A stretch of 64,000 nucleotides of DNA. Origin: Mesorhizobium caraganae. GTDB lineage: Bacteria > Pseudomonadota > Alphaproteobacteria > Rhizobiales > Rhizobiaceae. Made by a program: the position numbers and the translations under genes. The notes below the pieces were generated by a model. That model did no database searches. It was not told the origin of the DNA and saw nothing but the letters and a program-made list of their open reading frames with translations. The DNA is taken from NCBI RefSeq assembly GCF_016836705.1, contig NZ_JAFCGY010000004.1, forward strand, positions 186,001-250,000, written 5' to 3'. Positions 19,473-30,351 of the stretch are shown in pieces; position 1 is the stretch's first letter; every line of letters starts with the position of its first letter.

Positions 19473-20759
19473 TCAGACCGGCTTCTTGCCGAAGACGCGG
19501 ATGTATTCGGCGACGCCGCCCTTGGCGAGCGCCTTGGCTTGGCCGACCCAGTCGTCGCGGTCGATGCGGCCACTGAAGGCGAGATAGCCGTCCATCCAGT
19601 CGCGCTCGGCCTTCTTCCACGAAGCGACCTGCGCGAAGGTGAAGATGCCCAGAGTGTGCAGGATACCCTCGATCTTCGGGCCGACGCCTGAGATCAGCTT
19701 GAGATCATCGACCGCGACCGGCCTGTCGATGCCAGCGGGACGGTTCTTGTCTTGGAGCGACGGTTTTGCCGGCTTGGCGGCTGGAATCTTGACTTCCGGC
19801 GCCTTGAAGGCAGTCGCCGGCTCGGCTTTGTTCCTGGGGCCGCTACGCTGTTTCGAGACCTCCTCGACTTCCGGCGCAGCCAGATTGGCATTGGCAGCCG
19901 AATGCAGCGGTGCGGCAACGCTCGCTGCTTTTTCCACCTCGGGCGCGACCTTGACCGGCGATGGCGACTTCAGAGCCGGACTGGTCTCTGGAGCATCGGT
20001 CTTTGGCTTGCCGGCCTTGGACGGAGCAACCGGCGCTGCGGCCGGCGCCTGCGAAACCGTAGCGGCCGGCGCAACCACGGCTGGCGCCGTTTTTGCAGCC
20101 TTGGTCGCCGCTTTGGCTTCCTTGTCGCGCGTCGCCTTGAGGATCGCCTTTTCGCTCTTCAGCGTCGTCAGGCCAGGCGCCGGCTCGGAGCCGGTTCGAC
20201 CATTCTGCGGTCCCGTGGGAACCGTGGCACCCTTGCCCGCATCGTAAAGATCGATGATTTCGGCCAGCCGTTCCGGCGTCAGGTCCTCGAACGTGTCCTT
20301 GAACACCATGACCATCGGCGCGTTGACGCAGGCGCCGAGGCACTCGACCTCCTCCCACGACAGCGTGCCCTTGTCGTTGGTGTGGAACTGGTCGTGGTGG
20401 ATCTTCGAGCGGCACACGTCCATCAGCGCTTCCGAGCCGCGCAGCATGCAGGGCGTGGTGCCACAGACCTGGATATGCGCGCGCGTGCCGACCGGATTGA
20501 GCTGGTACTGCGTGTAGAAGGTCGCGACCTCGAGCCCGCGGATGCGCGGCATGCCGAGCATGTCGGAAATAGTCTCGATCGCCGCCTTGGTGACCCAGCC
20601 TTCCTGCTCCTGCGCGATCATCAGCAAGGGAATGATCGCCGACTGCTCGCGACCCTTCGGATATTTCTTGATCCATTGCTTGGCCGCTGCCGCATTCGCT
20701 CGGTTGAAGGCGAAGGTGGCTGGCTGGACGCTGGCTTCTGCGAGACGGCGGACTGACAT
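19473..20759 (-). CDS. nuoE: NADH-quinone oxidoreductase subunit E with long C-terminal extension
   Basis: The 24-kDa-type subunit carrying the 2Fe-2S cluster N1a. The usual length is about 160-220 residues; this one has 428. Residues 20-175 are the normal thioredoxin-like domain with cluster cysteines C99, C104, C140 and C144. Residues about 176-345 are a low-complexity linker rich in Ala, Pro and Lys. Residues 351-412 are a helix-hairpin-helix-like domain ([36 protein letters not shown]) closely matching the C-terminus of the accessory gene at 17390-18082. It starts next to the nuoD stop. The extension cannot be needed for the N1a cluster; its role is unknown. Confidence 0.95.
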   Translation of the reverse strand: MSVRRLAEASVQPATFAFNRANAAAAKQWIKKYPKGREQSAIIPLLMIAQEQEGWVTKAAIETISDMLGMPRIRGLEVATFYTQYQLNPVGTRAHIQVCGTTPCMLRGSEALMDVCRSKIHHDQFHTNDKGTLSWEEVECLGACVNAPMVMVFKDTFEDLTPERLAEIIDLYDAGKGATVPTGPQNGRTGSEPAPGLTTLKSEKAILKATRDKEAKAATKAAKTAPAVVAPAATVSQAPAAAPVAPSKAGKPKTDAPETSPALKSPSPVKVAPEVEKAASVAAPLHSAANANLAAPEVEEVSKQRSGPRNKAEPATAFKAPEVKIPAAKPAKPSLQDKNRPAGIDRPVAVDDLKLISGVGPKIEGILHTLGIFTFAQVASWKKAERDWMDGYLAFSGRIDRDDWVGQAKALAKGGVAEYIRVFGKKPV

Positions 20760-21950
20760 TTAGCGATCGACCTCACCAAACACGATGTCGAGGGAGCCGA
20801 GAACGGCGGTGACGTCGGCCAGCATGTGGCCACGGCAGAGGAAATCCATGGCCTGCAGATGCGCGAAGCCCGGCGCGCGCAGCTTGCAGCGGTACGGCTT
20901 GTTGGTGCCGTCGGAGACGAGATAAACGCCGAACTCGCCCTTCGGCGCCTCGACGGCGGCATAGACCTCGCCCGCCGGCACGCGATAGCCTTCGGTGTAG
21001 AGCTTGAAGTGGTGGATCAGCGCTTCCATCGAGCGCTTCATCGCCTGGCGCTTGGGCGGCACCACCTTGCCGTCGAGATTCGACACCGGCCCGACGCTTT
21101 CCTTGCCGAGCAAGAGGTCGACGCACTGGCGCATGATCTTGGCCGACTGGCGCATTTCTTCCATGCGCACCAGATAACGATCGTAGCAGTCGCCGTTCTT
21201 GCCGATCGGGATGTCGAAATCCATCTCGGAATAGCATTCATAGGGCTGCGACTTGCGCAAATCCCAGGCAGCGCCCGAACCGCGCACCATGACGCCGGAA
21301 AAACCCCAGGCCCAGGCATCGGCCAGCGACACTGTGCCGATATCGACATTGCGCTGCTTGAAGATGCGGTTGCCGGTAAGCAGCTTGTCGAGATCGTCGA
21401 GCGACTTCAGGAACGGATCGATCCACTTGCCGATGTCCTCGACCAGCTTCGCCGGCAGGTCCTGGTGCACGCCGCCGGGGCGGAAATAGGCGGCATGCAT
21501 GCGCGAGCCGGAAGCCCGCTCATAAAACACCATCAGCTTTTCACGTTCGACGAAGCCCCACAGCGGCGGCGTCAGCGCGCCGATGTCGAGCGCCTGTGTC
21601 GTCACATTGAGGATGTGCGACATGATGCGGCCGATCTCGCAATAAAGCACGCGGATCAGCTGCCCGCGCTTCGGCACCTCGATGCCGAGCAGCCGCTCGG
21701 CGGCGAGTGCGAAAGCATGCTCCTGGTTCATCGGCGCGCAATAGTCGAGCCGGTCGAGATAGGGCACCGCCTGCAGATAGGTCTTGTGCTCGATCAGCTT
21801 TTCGGTGCCGCGATGCAACAAGCCGATATGCGGATCGACGCGATCGACCACTTCGCCGTCCAGCTCAAGCACCAACCTCAAAACACCATGCGCTGCAGGA
21901 TGTTGAGGTCCAAAGTTGATGTTAAAATTGCGGACGGAGGTTTCGGCCAT
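20760..21950 (-). CDS. nuoD: NADH-quinone oxidoreductase subunit D
   Basis: The 49-kDa-type subunit lining the quinone site together with NuoB, 396 residues. The N-terminus has [20 protein letters not shown] and the conserved [14 protein letters not shown]. The quinone-site histidine and tyrosine lie in these regions, and the C-terminus ends in the family motif DIVFGEVDR. nuoC ends 9 bases upstream. The nuoE start directly abuts the stop codon. Confidence 0.98.
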   Translation of the reverse strand: MAETSVRNFNINFGPQHPAAHGVLRLVLELDGEVVDRVDPHIGLLHRGTEKLIEHKTYLQAVPYLDRLDYCAPMNQEHAFALAAERLLGIEVPKRGQLIRVLYCEIGRIMSHILNVTTQALDIGALTPPLWGFVEREKLMVFYERASGSRMHAAYFRPGGVHQDLPAKLVEDIGKWIDPFLKSLDDLDKLLTGNRIFKQRNVDIGTVSLADAWAWGFSGVMVRGSGAAWDLRKSQPYECYSEMDFDIPIGKNGDCYDRYLVRMEEMRQSAKIMRQCVDLLLGKESVGPVSNLDGKVVPPKRQAMKRSMEALIHHFKLYTEGYRVPAGEVYAAVEAPKGEFGVYLVSDGTNKPYRCKLRAPGFAHLQAMDFLCRGHMLADVTAVLGSLDIVFGEVDR

Positions 21951-21959
21951 TCTGGCGCC

Positions 21960-22565
21960 TCAATTCGTCTTGGCTTTTTCGTCCCCGGGCAGCACGTAGT
22001 CGGTGCCTTCCCACGGGGAAAGAAAATCGAAATTGCGGAATTCCTGCTTCAATTCCACCGGCTCGTAGATCACGCGCTTGGCCTCGTCGTCGTAGCGGAC
22101 TTCGACGAAACCGGTCAGCGGGAAATCCTTGCGCAGCGGGTGGCCCTCGAAGCCGTAATCCGTGAGGATGCGGCGCAGGTCCGGATGGCCGGAGAATAGG
22201 ACGCCATAGAGATCGTAGGTCTCGCGCTCGAACCAGTCGGCGCCGGGATAGACTGATGTCAGCGACGGCACCAGCGTCTCTTCGTCGGCCTGGACCTTGA
22301 TGCGGATGCGCAAATTCTGCTTCGGCGACAACAGGTGATAGACGACATCGAAGCGCTTGATCCGCGACGGATAGTCGGCGCCGCAGACATCGATGATCGA
22401 GATGAACTGGCAGCGTGGATCGTCGCGCAGGAAGGTCGCCACGTCGATCAGGTCGCCGGGCTCGACGGAAATGCCGAGCTCACCATAGGCCAGCACCGCG
22501 TCTTTGACACGGCCCGGCAGCTTTTCGCCGAGATAGGTCGACAGTTCGCTAAGGGATGCGGCCAT
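21960..22565 (-). CDS. nuoC: NADH-quinone oxidoreductase subunit C
   Basis: The 30-kDa-type subunit of the hydrophilic arm, 201 residues from the ATG at 22565 ([20 protein letters not shown]). The longer frame upstream is the antisense-free overlap with nuoB and is not family-like. Conserved are [16 protein letters not shown], the [20 protein letters not shown] signature and [12 protein letters not shown]. It starts 4 bases after the nuoB stop and is not fused to nuoD, unlike in E. coli. Confidence 0.97.
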   Translation of the reverse strand: MAASLSELSTYLGEKLPGRVKDAVLAYGELGISVEPGDLIDVATFLRDDPRCQFISIIDVCGADYPSRIKRFDVVYHLLSPKQNLRIRIKVQADEETLVPSLTSVYPGADWFERETYDLYGVLFSGHPDLRRILTDYGFEGHPLRKDFPLTGFVEVRYDDEAKRVIYEPVELKQEFRNFDFLSPWEGTDYVLPGDEKAKTN

Positions 22566-22569
22566 GGAT

Positions 22570-23151
22570 TTACCGTTCGATCGTGCCGGTGCGGCGAATC
22601 TTCTTCTGCAAGAGAAGAATGCCGTAGAGCAGCGCTTCGGCGCTTGGCGGGCAGCCGGGCACATAGATGTCGACCGGCACGATGCGGTCGCAGCCGCGCA
22701 CCACCGAATAGGAATAGTGGTAGTAGCCGCCGCCATTGGCGCAGGAGCCCATCGAGATGACGTAGCGCGGCTCCGGCATCTGGTCGTAGACCTTGCGCAG
22801 CGCCGGCGCCATCTTGTTGGTCAGCGTTCCCGCCACGATCATGATGTCGGACTGGCGCGGCGAGGCGCGCGGCGCAACGCCGAACCGCTCCGAATCATAG
22901 CGCGGCATCGAGGTGTGGATCATCTCGACGGCGCAACACGCCAGACCGAACGTCATGAACATCAGCGAGCCGCTGCGCGCCCAGGTGATCAGCGCCTCGG
23001 TCGAGGTGACGAGAAACCCCTTGTCGGCGAGTTCATTGTTGATCTCGAGGAAGAACGGGTCGTCAGAACCGACCGGACGTCCGGTATTGGGGTCGATCAG
23101 GCCCTTGGGCTTCGGCGCGACGAGCGTACCGGAACTGTCGTTCAATCCCAT
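22570..23151 (-). CDS. nuoB: NADH-quinone oxidoreductase subunit B
   Basis: Subunit carrying the terminal 4Fe-4S cluster N2 next to the quinone site, 193 residues. The ATG at 23151 is chosen because GGAG lies 7 bases ahead, within the end of nuoA; an in-frame codon at 23172 has no such site. Cluster cysteines appear in [28 protein letters not shown] and [15 protein letters not shown]. The gene overlaps the end of nuoA by 10 bases, so translation is coupled. Confidence 0.97.
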   Translation of the reverse strand: MGLNDSSGTLVAPKPKGLIDPNTGRPVGSDDPFFLEINNELADKGFLVTSTEALITWARSGSLMFMTFGLACCAVEMIHTSMPRYDSERFGVAPRASPRQSDIMIVAGTLTNKMAPALRKVYDQMPEPRYVISMGSCANGGGYYHYSYSVVRGCDRIVPVDIYVPGCPPSAEALLYGILLLQKKIRRTGTIER

Positions 23152-23507
23152 TCCAGCGCTCCTTTTTTCCATTCATAGGCAAAGCCGATGGTCAGCACCG
23201 CCAAAAACACCATCATCGACCAGAAACCGAGCATGCCGATCTTCGAGAACGACACCGCCCACGGGAACAGGAAGGCCACTTCCAGGTCGAAAATGATGAA
23301 CAGGATCGACACCAGGTAGAAGCGGATGTCGAATTTCATGCGGGCATCATCAAAGGAGTTGAAGCCGCACTCATAAGCGGAAAGCTTTTCCGGGTCGGGA
23401 CTGCGGTAGGCCACCAGGAACGGCGCTATGATAAGCGCCAGGCCGACGACCGCCGCCACGGCGATGAAGAGGACGATGGGCAGGTACGAACTGAGCAGTG
23501 CGTTCAT
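23142..23507 (-). CDS. nuoA: NADH-quinone oxidoreductase subunit A
   Basis: First gene of the nuo operon, 121 residues from the ATG at 23507 ([20 protein letters not shown]). Three membrane segments are visible. The conserved loop [21 protein letters not shown] carries the cysteine that moves in the active/deactive change of complex I, followed by [14 protein letters not shown]. The 329 bases upstream, before the divergent DNA glycosylase gene, must contain the operon promoter. Confidence 0.97.
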   Translation of the reverse strand: MNALLSSYLPIVLFIAVAAVVGLALIIAPFLVAYRSPDPEKLSAYECGFNSFDDARMKFDIRFYLVSILFIIFDLEVAFLFPWAVSFSKIGMLGFWSMMVFLAVLTIGFAYEWKKGALEWD

Positions 23508-23836
23508 GCTGCGGCTTTCCGTTGGCGGCCAATCCACGTTGATTACAGCAACCAACCCTAATGCGGAAGCGTGACAGTTTAACCGCTGAACCGTTTTAGG
23601 TGCCTATGCTGCAACGCGGCGAGGGTTAGCGCAGGGCTTTCGGCGAAGCAAGTCAAACCTTGTTCAAAACGCAGTGCTGGACGGCAGGTCGGGAAAAACT
23701 GGTCCGATCCGCTCCTGTTTGATTTCCTTCACTTTTTACTCCACTTTTGTCTCCTGACATGTCTCCCGCCATTTGCCTGCTAGCATGGTCGGAATCACCG
23801 GCTAAAAATCGGGCAAATGGATAGAGGCAAGGCACT
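23508..23836. promoter_or_regulatory. Divergent intergenic region between nuoA and the AlkX-type gene
   Basis: A 329-base gap between divergently transcribed genes; it must hold the promoter of the nuo operon (minus) and of the glycosylase gene (plus). The stretch 23690-23830 is AT-richer than its surroundings. I cannot assign -35/-10 boxes with confidence. A 9-bp inverted repeat is described separately. Confidence 0.5.
23769..23820. repeat. Inverted repeat just upstream of the TTG start at 23837
   Basis: CCATTTGCC at 23769-23777 is mirrored exactly by GGCAAATGG at 23812-23820, with 34 bases between. The right arm ends 16 bases before the start codon, next to the ribosome site (GAGGCAAGG). 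It could be an operator for the glycosylase gene or a leader hairpin covering the translation start. Confidence 0.5.
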
Positions 23837-25039
23837 TTGACGAAGGACAAAATTTCACTCGCGACGGCCAGGCGGATCGCACTCGCAGCGCAAGGGTTTC
23901 TCGATCCCCGGCCGGGCGGCACGCCCGACCGCCGCCACCTCGCCCGCGTGCTCTCGCGCACCGGCCTGCTGCAGATCGATTCCGTCAGCGCCGTGGTGCG
24001 CGCCCATTATATGCCGCTCTACTCCCGCCTTGGCCCCTACCCGCTCGCCTTGCTCGACAATGCCGCCCTCACCCGCAAGCGCACGGTGTTCGAATACTGG
24101 GCGCATGAGGCCTCTTTCCTGCCGGTCGAGACCTGGCCGCTGATGCGCTGGCGCATGCAGCGTGCCGAGGGCGGCGACGAAATGTATCTGGGCCTCGCCA
24201 AATGGGGCCGCGAACACGCCGCCTATATCGAAGATATCTACCGCGCGGTCGCCGAGCGCGGCCCGATTGCCGCTTCGGCGCTCGAAGGCCAGAAGGGCTC
24301 GGGCGGCTGGTGGGGCTGGAGCCATGCCAAGCATGCCTTCGAATGGCTGTTCTGGGCCGGCCGCATCACCACAGCGCACCGCCGCGGCTTTGAGCGTTTC
24401 TACGATCTGCCCGAGCGCGTGCTGCCTCAGGCGATCCTCGATCTGCCGGTGCCGGCCGCCGAGGACGCGCATCGCGAGTTGCTGCGCATTTCTGCCCGCG
24501 CCCACGGCATCGCGACATCTGGCGATTTGCGCGACTATTTCCGCCTGTCGCCGGCCGACATGAAGGGACGGCTGGAGGAGTTGGTCGACGCGGGAGAGCT
24601 TTTGCCGGTGCGCGTCGAAGGCTGGGACAAACCGGCTTACCTCTACAAGGACGCCCGCCTGCCGCGAAAAATCGAGGCGCGCGCGCTGCTGGCGCCGTTC
24701 GATCCCGTCGTCTTCGAACGCTCGCGCAGCGAGCGTCTGTTCGATTTCCACTACCGCATCGAGATCTACACCCCCGCCGAAAAGCGGCAATATGGCTATT
24801 ACGTGCTGCCATTCCTGCTCGGCGACCGGATCGTAGGGCGCGTCGACCTCAAAGCCGACCGTCCCGCCAGCGTGCTGCGCGTCCACGCCGCCTATGCCGA
24901 GCCGGGGGCGCCGCCGGAGTCTGCTGCACAACTCTTCGAGGAATTGAAGCAGATGCAGGGCTGGCTTGGGCTCGAGCGCATCGAAGTGACGCCGGCCGGC
25001 GATTTGGGGCAGCCTTTGGCCGACATCGCCATGTCGTAG
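23837..25039 (+). CDS. AlkX/YcaQ-type winged-helix DNA glycosylase (HTH_42 family)
   Basis: A 400-residue member of the winged-helix family that includes E. coli YcaQ/AlkX and Streptomyces AlkZ, which excise alkylated or crosslinked bases. Diagnostic are LLQIDSVSAVVRAHY (residues 44-58), with the Q-hydrophobic-D catalytic motif Q46-I47-D48 typical of the AlkX branch, and FEYWAHEASFLP (85-96). GWSHAKHAFEWLFWAGRI follows, and the C-terminal half ends in a conserved beta-rich region. The start is TTG at 23837, with GAGGCAAGG ahead; the nearby ATG at 23818 runs into a stop after seven codons. It stands alone, divergent from nuo. Confidence 0.88.
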   Translation: MTKDKISLATARRIALAAQGFLDPRPGGTPDRRHLARVLSRTGLLQIDSVSAVVRAHYMPLYSRLGPYPLALLDNAALTRKRTVFEYWAHEASFLPVETWPLMRWRMQRAEGGDEMYLGLAKWGREHAAYIEDIYRAVAERGPIAASALEGQKGSGGWWGWSHAKHAFEWLFWAGRITTAHRRGFERFYDLPERVLPQAILDLPVPAAEDAHRELLRISARAHGIATSGDLRDYFRLSPADMKGRLEELVDAGELLPVRVEGWDKPAYLYKDARLPRKIEARALLAPFDPVVFERSRSERLFDFHYRIEIYTPAEKRQYGYYVLPFLLGDRIVGRVDLKADRPASVLRVHAAYAEPGAPPESAAQLFEELKQMQGWLGLERIEVTPAGDLGQPLADIAMS

Positions 25040-25080
25040 CCGTGCGTTGACACCGCCGCTCGCAAAAGCCTAAATCCGCT

Positions 25081-25262
25081 GCAGACGGTCCCTTGCCCGC
25101 AACGGCAGGGGCTAAGAGGGAATGCGGTGCGGGATTTCGATCTCAAATCCGCGGCTGTCCCCGCAACTGTAAGCGAAGAGCCAAGGCCGAAAGCCACTGG
25201 GTAACACCGGGAAGGCGGCTAACCAAGGCGACGACTCGCGAGCCAGGAGACCTGCCGTCTGC
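25081..25262 (+). promoter_or_regulatory. Cobalamin (B12) riboswitch
   Basis: Adenosylcobalamin-sensing leader in front of the cob operon. The ends pair perfectly as stem P1 (GCAGACGG at 25081-25088 with CCGTCTGC at 25255-25262). The 3' side contains the B12-box AGCCAGGAGACCTGCC (25241-25256), and the core has CCCCGCAACTGTAAGC, GCCACTGG and CGGGAAGGC in the usual order. High cobalamin would be expected to shut off the operon downstream. The switching hairpin is a separate entry. Confidence 0.97.
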
Positions 25263-25292
25263 GACAGAAGTATCCGATCGCCTGGCGGGTTT

Positions 25293-25314
25293 CCGGGCAA
25301 GGAGCCCGGTTTTT
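25293..25314 (+). terminator. Riboswitch expression platform: hairpin with the ribosome site in its loop
   Basis: CCGGGC (25293-25298) and GCCCGG (25304-25309) form a perfect 6-bp stem, and five T residues follow (25310-25314), so it can act as an intrinsic terminator. The loop plus first stem base is AAGGAG, a consensus ribosome binding site, placed 8 bases before the TTG start at 25313. The same hairpin could therefore end transcription and block translation. Confidence 0.75.
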
Positions 25315-25747
25315 GGACCAGAACAGCAGTTTTTCGGCTGGCACAGCGGATGTTTCGTCCGCCGATGGCGACGCCTTGGTCGGCGTCACCGTCATCGTCT
25401 GCGCCTCCTGCCGCGACGAGACCGGCTCAGACGCCCATCCCCGCGCTGGCGAATTGCTGGCTGAGGACACGCGCCGCGCCGCAGCCGATGACAACGTCCG
25501 TGTCCGCACGGTCGAATGCCTCGGCAACTGCAAGCGCCGCCTCAGCGCCGCCATCCTGCGCGACGGCTGCTGGAGCTATGTCTTCGGCGACCTGACCGCG
25601 ACCAGCGGCGCCGATCTCGTCACCGGGGCAAAGCTCTTCGCCACCTCGACCGACGGCCTCATCCCCTGGCGCGGCCGGCCCGATTCCCTCAAGCGGGGCC
25701 TTGTTGCCCGCATCCCGCCCCTCGACATGCTGAAGGACTTGATATGA
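25313..25747 (+). CDS. DUF1636 family metal-binding protein
   Basis: A 144-residue protein starting with TTG at 25313, inside the T-tract of the riboswitch hairpin, with AAGGAG 8 bases ahead. It belongs to DUF1636, a thioredoxin-like fold related to 2Fe-2S ferredoxins. The cysteines are VIVCASCRDE (C30, C33) and VECLGNCKRR, spaced as a potential cluster or metal site. DUF1636 genes often sit at the head of cobW-cobN operons. Here it is the first gene under the B12 riboswitch and overlaps cobW by 4 bases (ATGA). A role in cobalt handling is likely from context but not shown. Confidence 0.88.
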   Translation: MDQNSSFSAGTADVSSADGDALVGVTVIVCASCRDETGSDAHPRAGELLAEDTRRAAADDNVRVRTVECLGNCKRRLSAAILRDGCWSYVFGDLTATSGADLVTGAKLFATSTDGLIPWRGRPDSLKRGLVARIPPLDMLKDLI

Positions 25748-26781
25748 CCGCTTCCGTTTCCCGTGTTCCCTGCACCGTCGTCACCGGCTTCCTCGGCGCC
25801 GGCAAGACGACGCTGGTCCGCCATCTCCTGGAAAACGCCGGCGGCAAGCGCATTGCCATCATCGTCAACGAGTTCGGCGACATCGGCATCGACGGCGAGA
25901 TTCTCAAGGGATGCGGCATCGACACCTGCCCCGAGGAAAACATCGTTGAGCTGGCCAATGGCTGCATCTGCTGCACCGTCGCCGACGATTTCGTGCCGGC
26001 GCTTGACCAGATCCTGGCGCTGACGCCGAAGGTCGACCACATCCTGATCGAGACCTCGGGCCTGGCTTTGCCCAAGCCGCTGGTCCAGGCGTTCCAGTGG
26101 CCGAGCGTAAAGAGCCGTGTCACGGTTGATGGCGTCATCGCCGTCGTCGACGGTCCGGCGCTGGCCGAAGGCCGCGTCGCCAACGACATGGACGCCCTGC
26201 AGGCGCAGCGTGTCCAGGACGAGACGCTGGACCATGACGACCCGGTCGAGGAAGTGTTCGAGGACCAGATCGCCTGCGCCGACCTGATCATCCTGTCGAA
26301 GAGCGATTTGATGGATCCAGCCGGGTCGGCCCGCGCCAACGCCATCATCGGCGAACACTCCGCCCGCGCCGTCAAAATCGTGGCGACCGCGCATGGCAAG
26401 GTCGATCCCTCCGTGCTGCTCGGACTCGGCCTCGCCGTCGAGGACGACATCGAGAACCGCAAGTCGCATCATGACGGCGCTTTCGACCATGAGCATGACG
26501 ACTTCGACACCTTCATCGTCGACATTCCGTCGATCGCCAATCCCGACGAACTGGCCAAGCGCGTCGCCACCGTCGCCGAAGAAGAGAATGTGCTGCGGGT
26601 GAAAGGCTTCGTCGATGTCGGCGGCAAGCCGATGCGGCTTCTGCTGCAGGCGGTCGGCCCGCGCGTCAACCATTACTATGACCGCGCCTGGACGGTCGAG
26701 GACGACCGCCGCTCGCGCCTCGTCGTCATTGGCCTCAAGGGGCTGAACCGCCCGGCGATCGAGCGTATACTCGCCGGCTGA
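25744..26781 (+). CDS. cobW: CobW, cobalt-associated G3E GTPase
   Basis: A 345-residue G3E-family GTPase thought to deliver Co2+ for corrin synthesis. Visible are the Walker A motif GFLGAGKTTLVRHLLE (residues about 13-28), the metal-binding CxCC motif in NGCICCTVADDF, the guanine-specificity SKSD region, and a histidine-rich insert SHHDGAFDHEHDDFD around residue 240. The start is ATG 25744, overlapping the DUF1636 stop; the same frame is open upstream but antisense-like. cobN follows after 18 bases, which fits delivery of cobalt to the chelatase. Confidence 0.96.
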   Translation: MTASVSRVPCTVVTGFLGAGKTTLVRHLLENAGGKRIAIIVNEFGDIGIDGEILKGCGIDTCPEENIVELANGCICCTVADDFVPALDQILALTPKVDHILIETSGLALPKPLVQAFQWPSVKSRVTVDGVIAVVDGPALAEGRVANDMDALQAQRVQDETLDHDDPVEEVFEDQIACADLIILSKSDLMDPAGSARANAIIGEHSARAVKIVATAHGKVDPSVLLGLGLAVEDDIENRKSHHDGAFDHEHDDFDTFIVDIPSIANPDELAKRVATVAEEENVLRVKGFVDVGGKPMRLLLQAVGPRVNHYYDRAWTVEDDRRSRLVVIGLKGLNRPAIERILAG

Positions 26782-26799
26782 TCTCAGGCACGAGCCGCG

Positions 26800-30347
<3,548 letters not shown>

Positions 30348-30351
<4 letters not shown>

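Noticed and set aside
17093..19576. Plus-strand frame of 827 codons across the nuoF-nuoG region
   Set aside because: It runs antisense to four well-supported nuo genes and across their gaps; no family resemblance.
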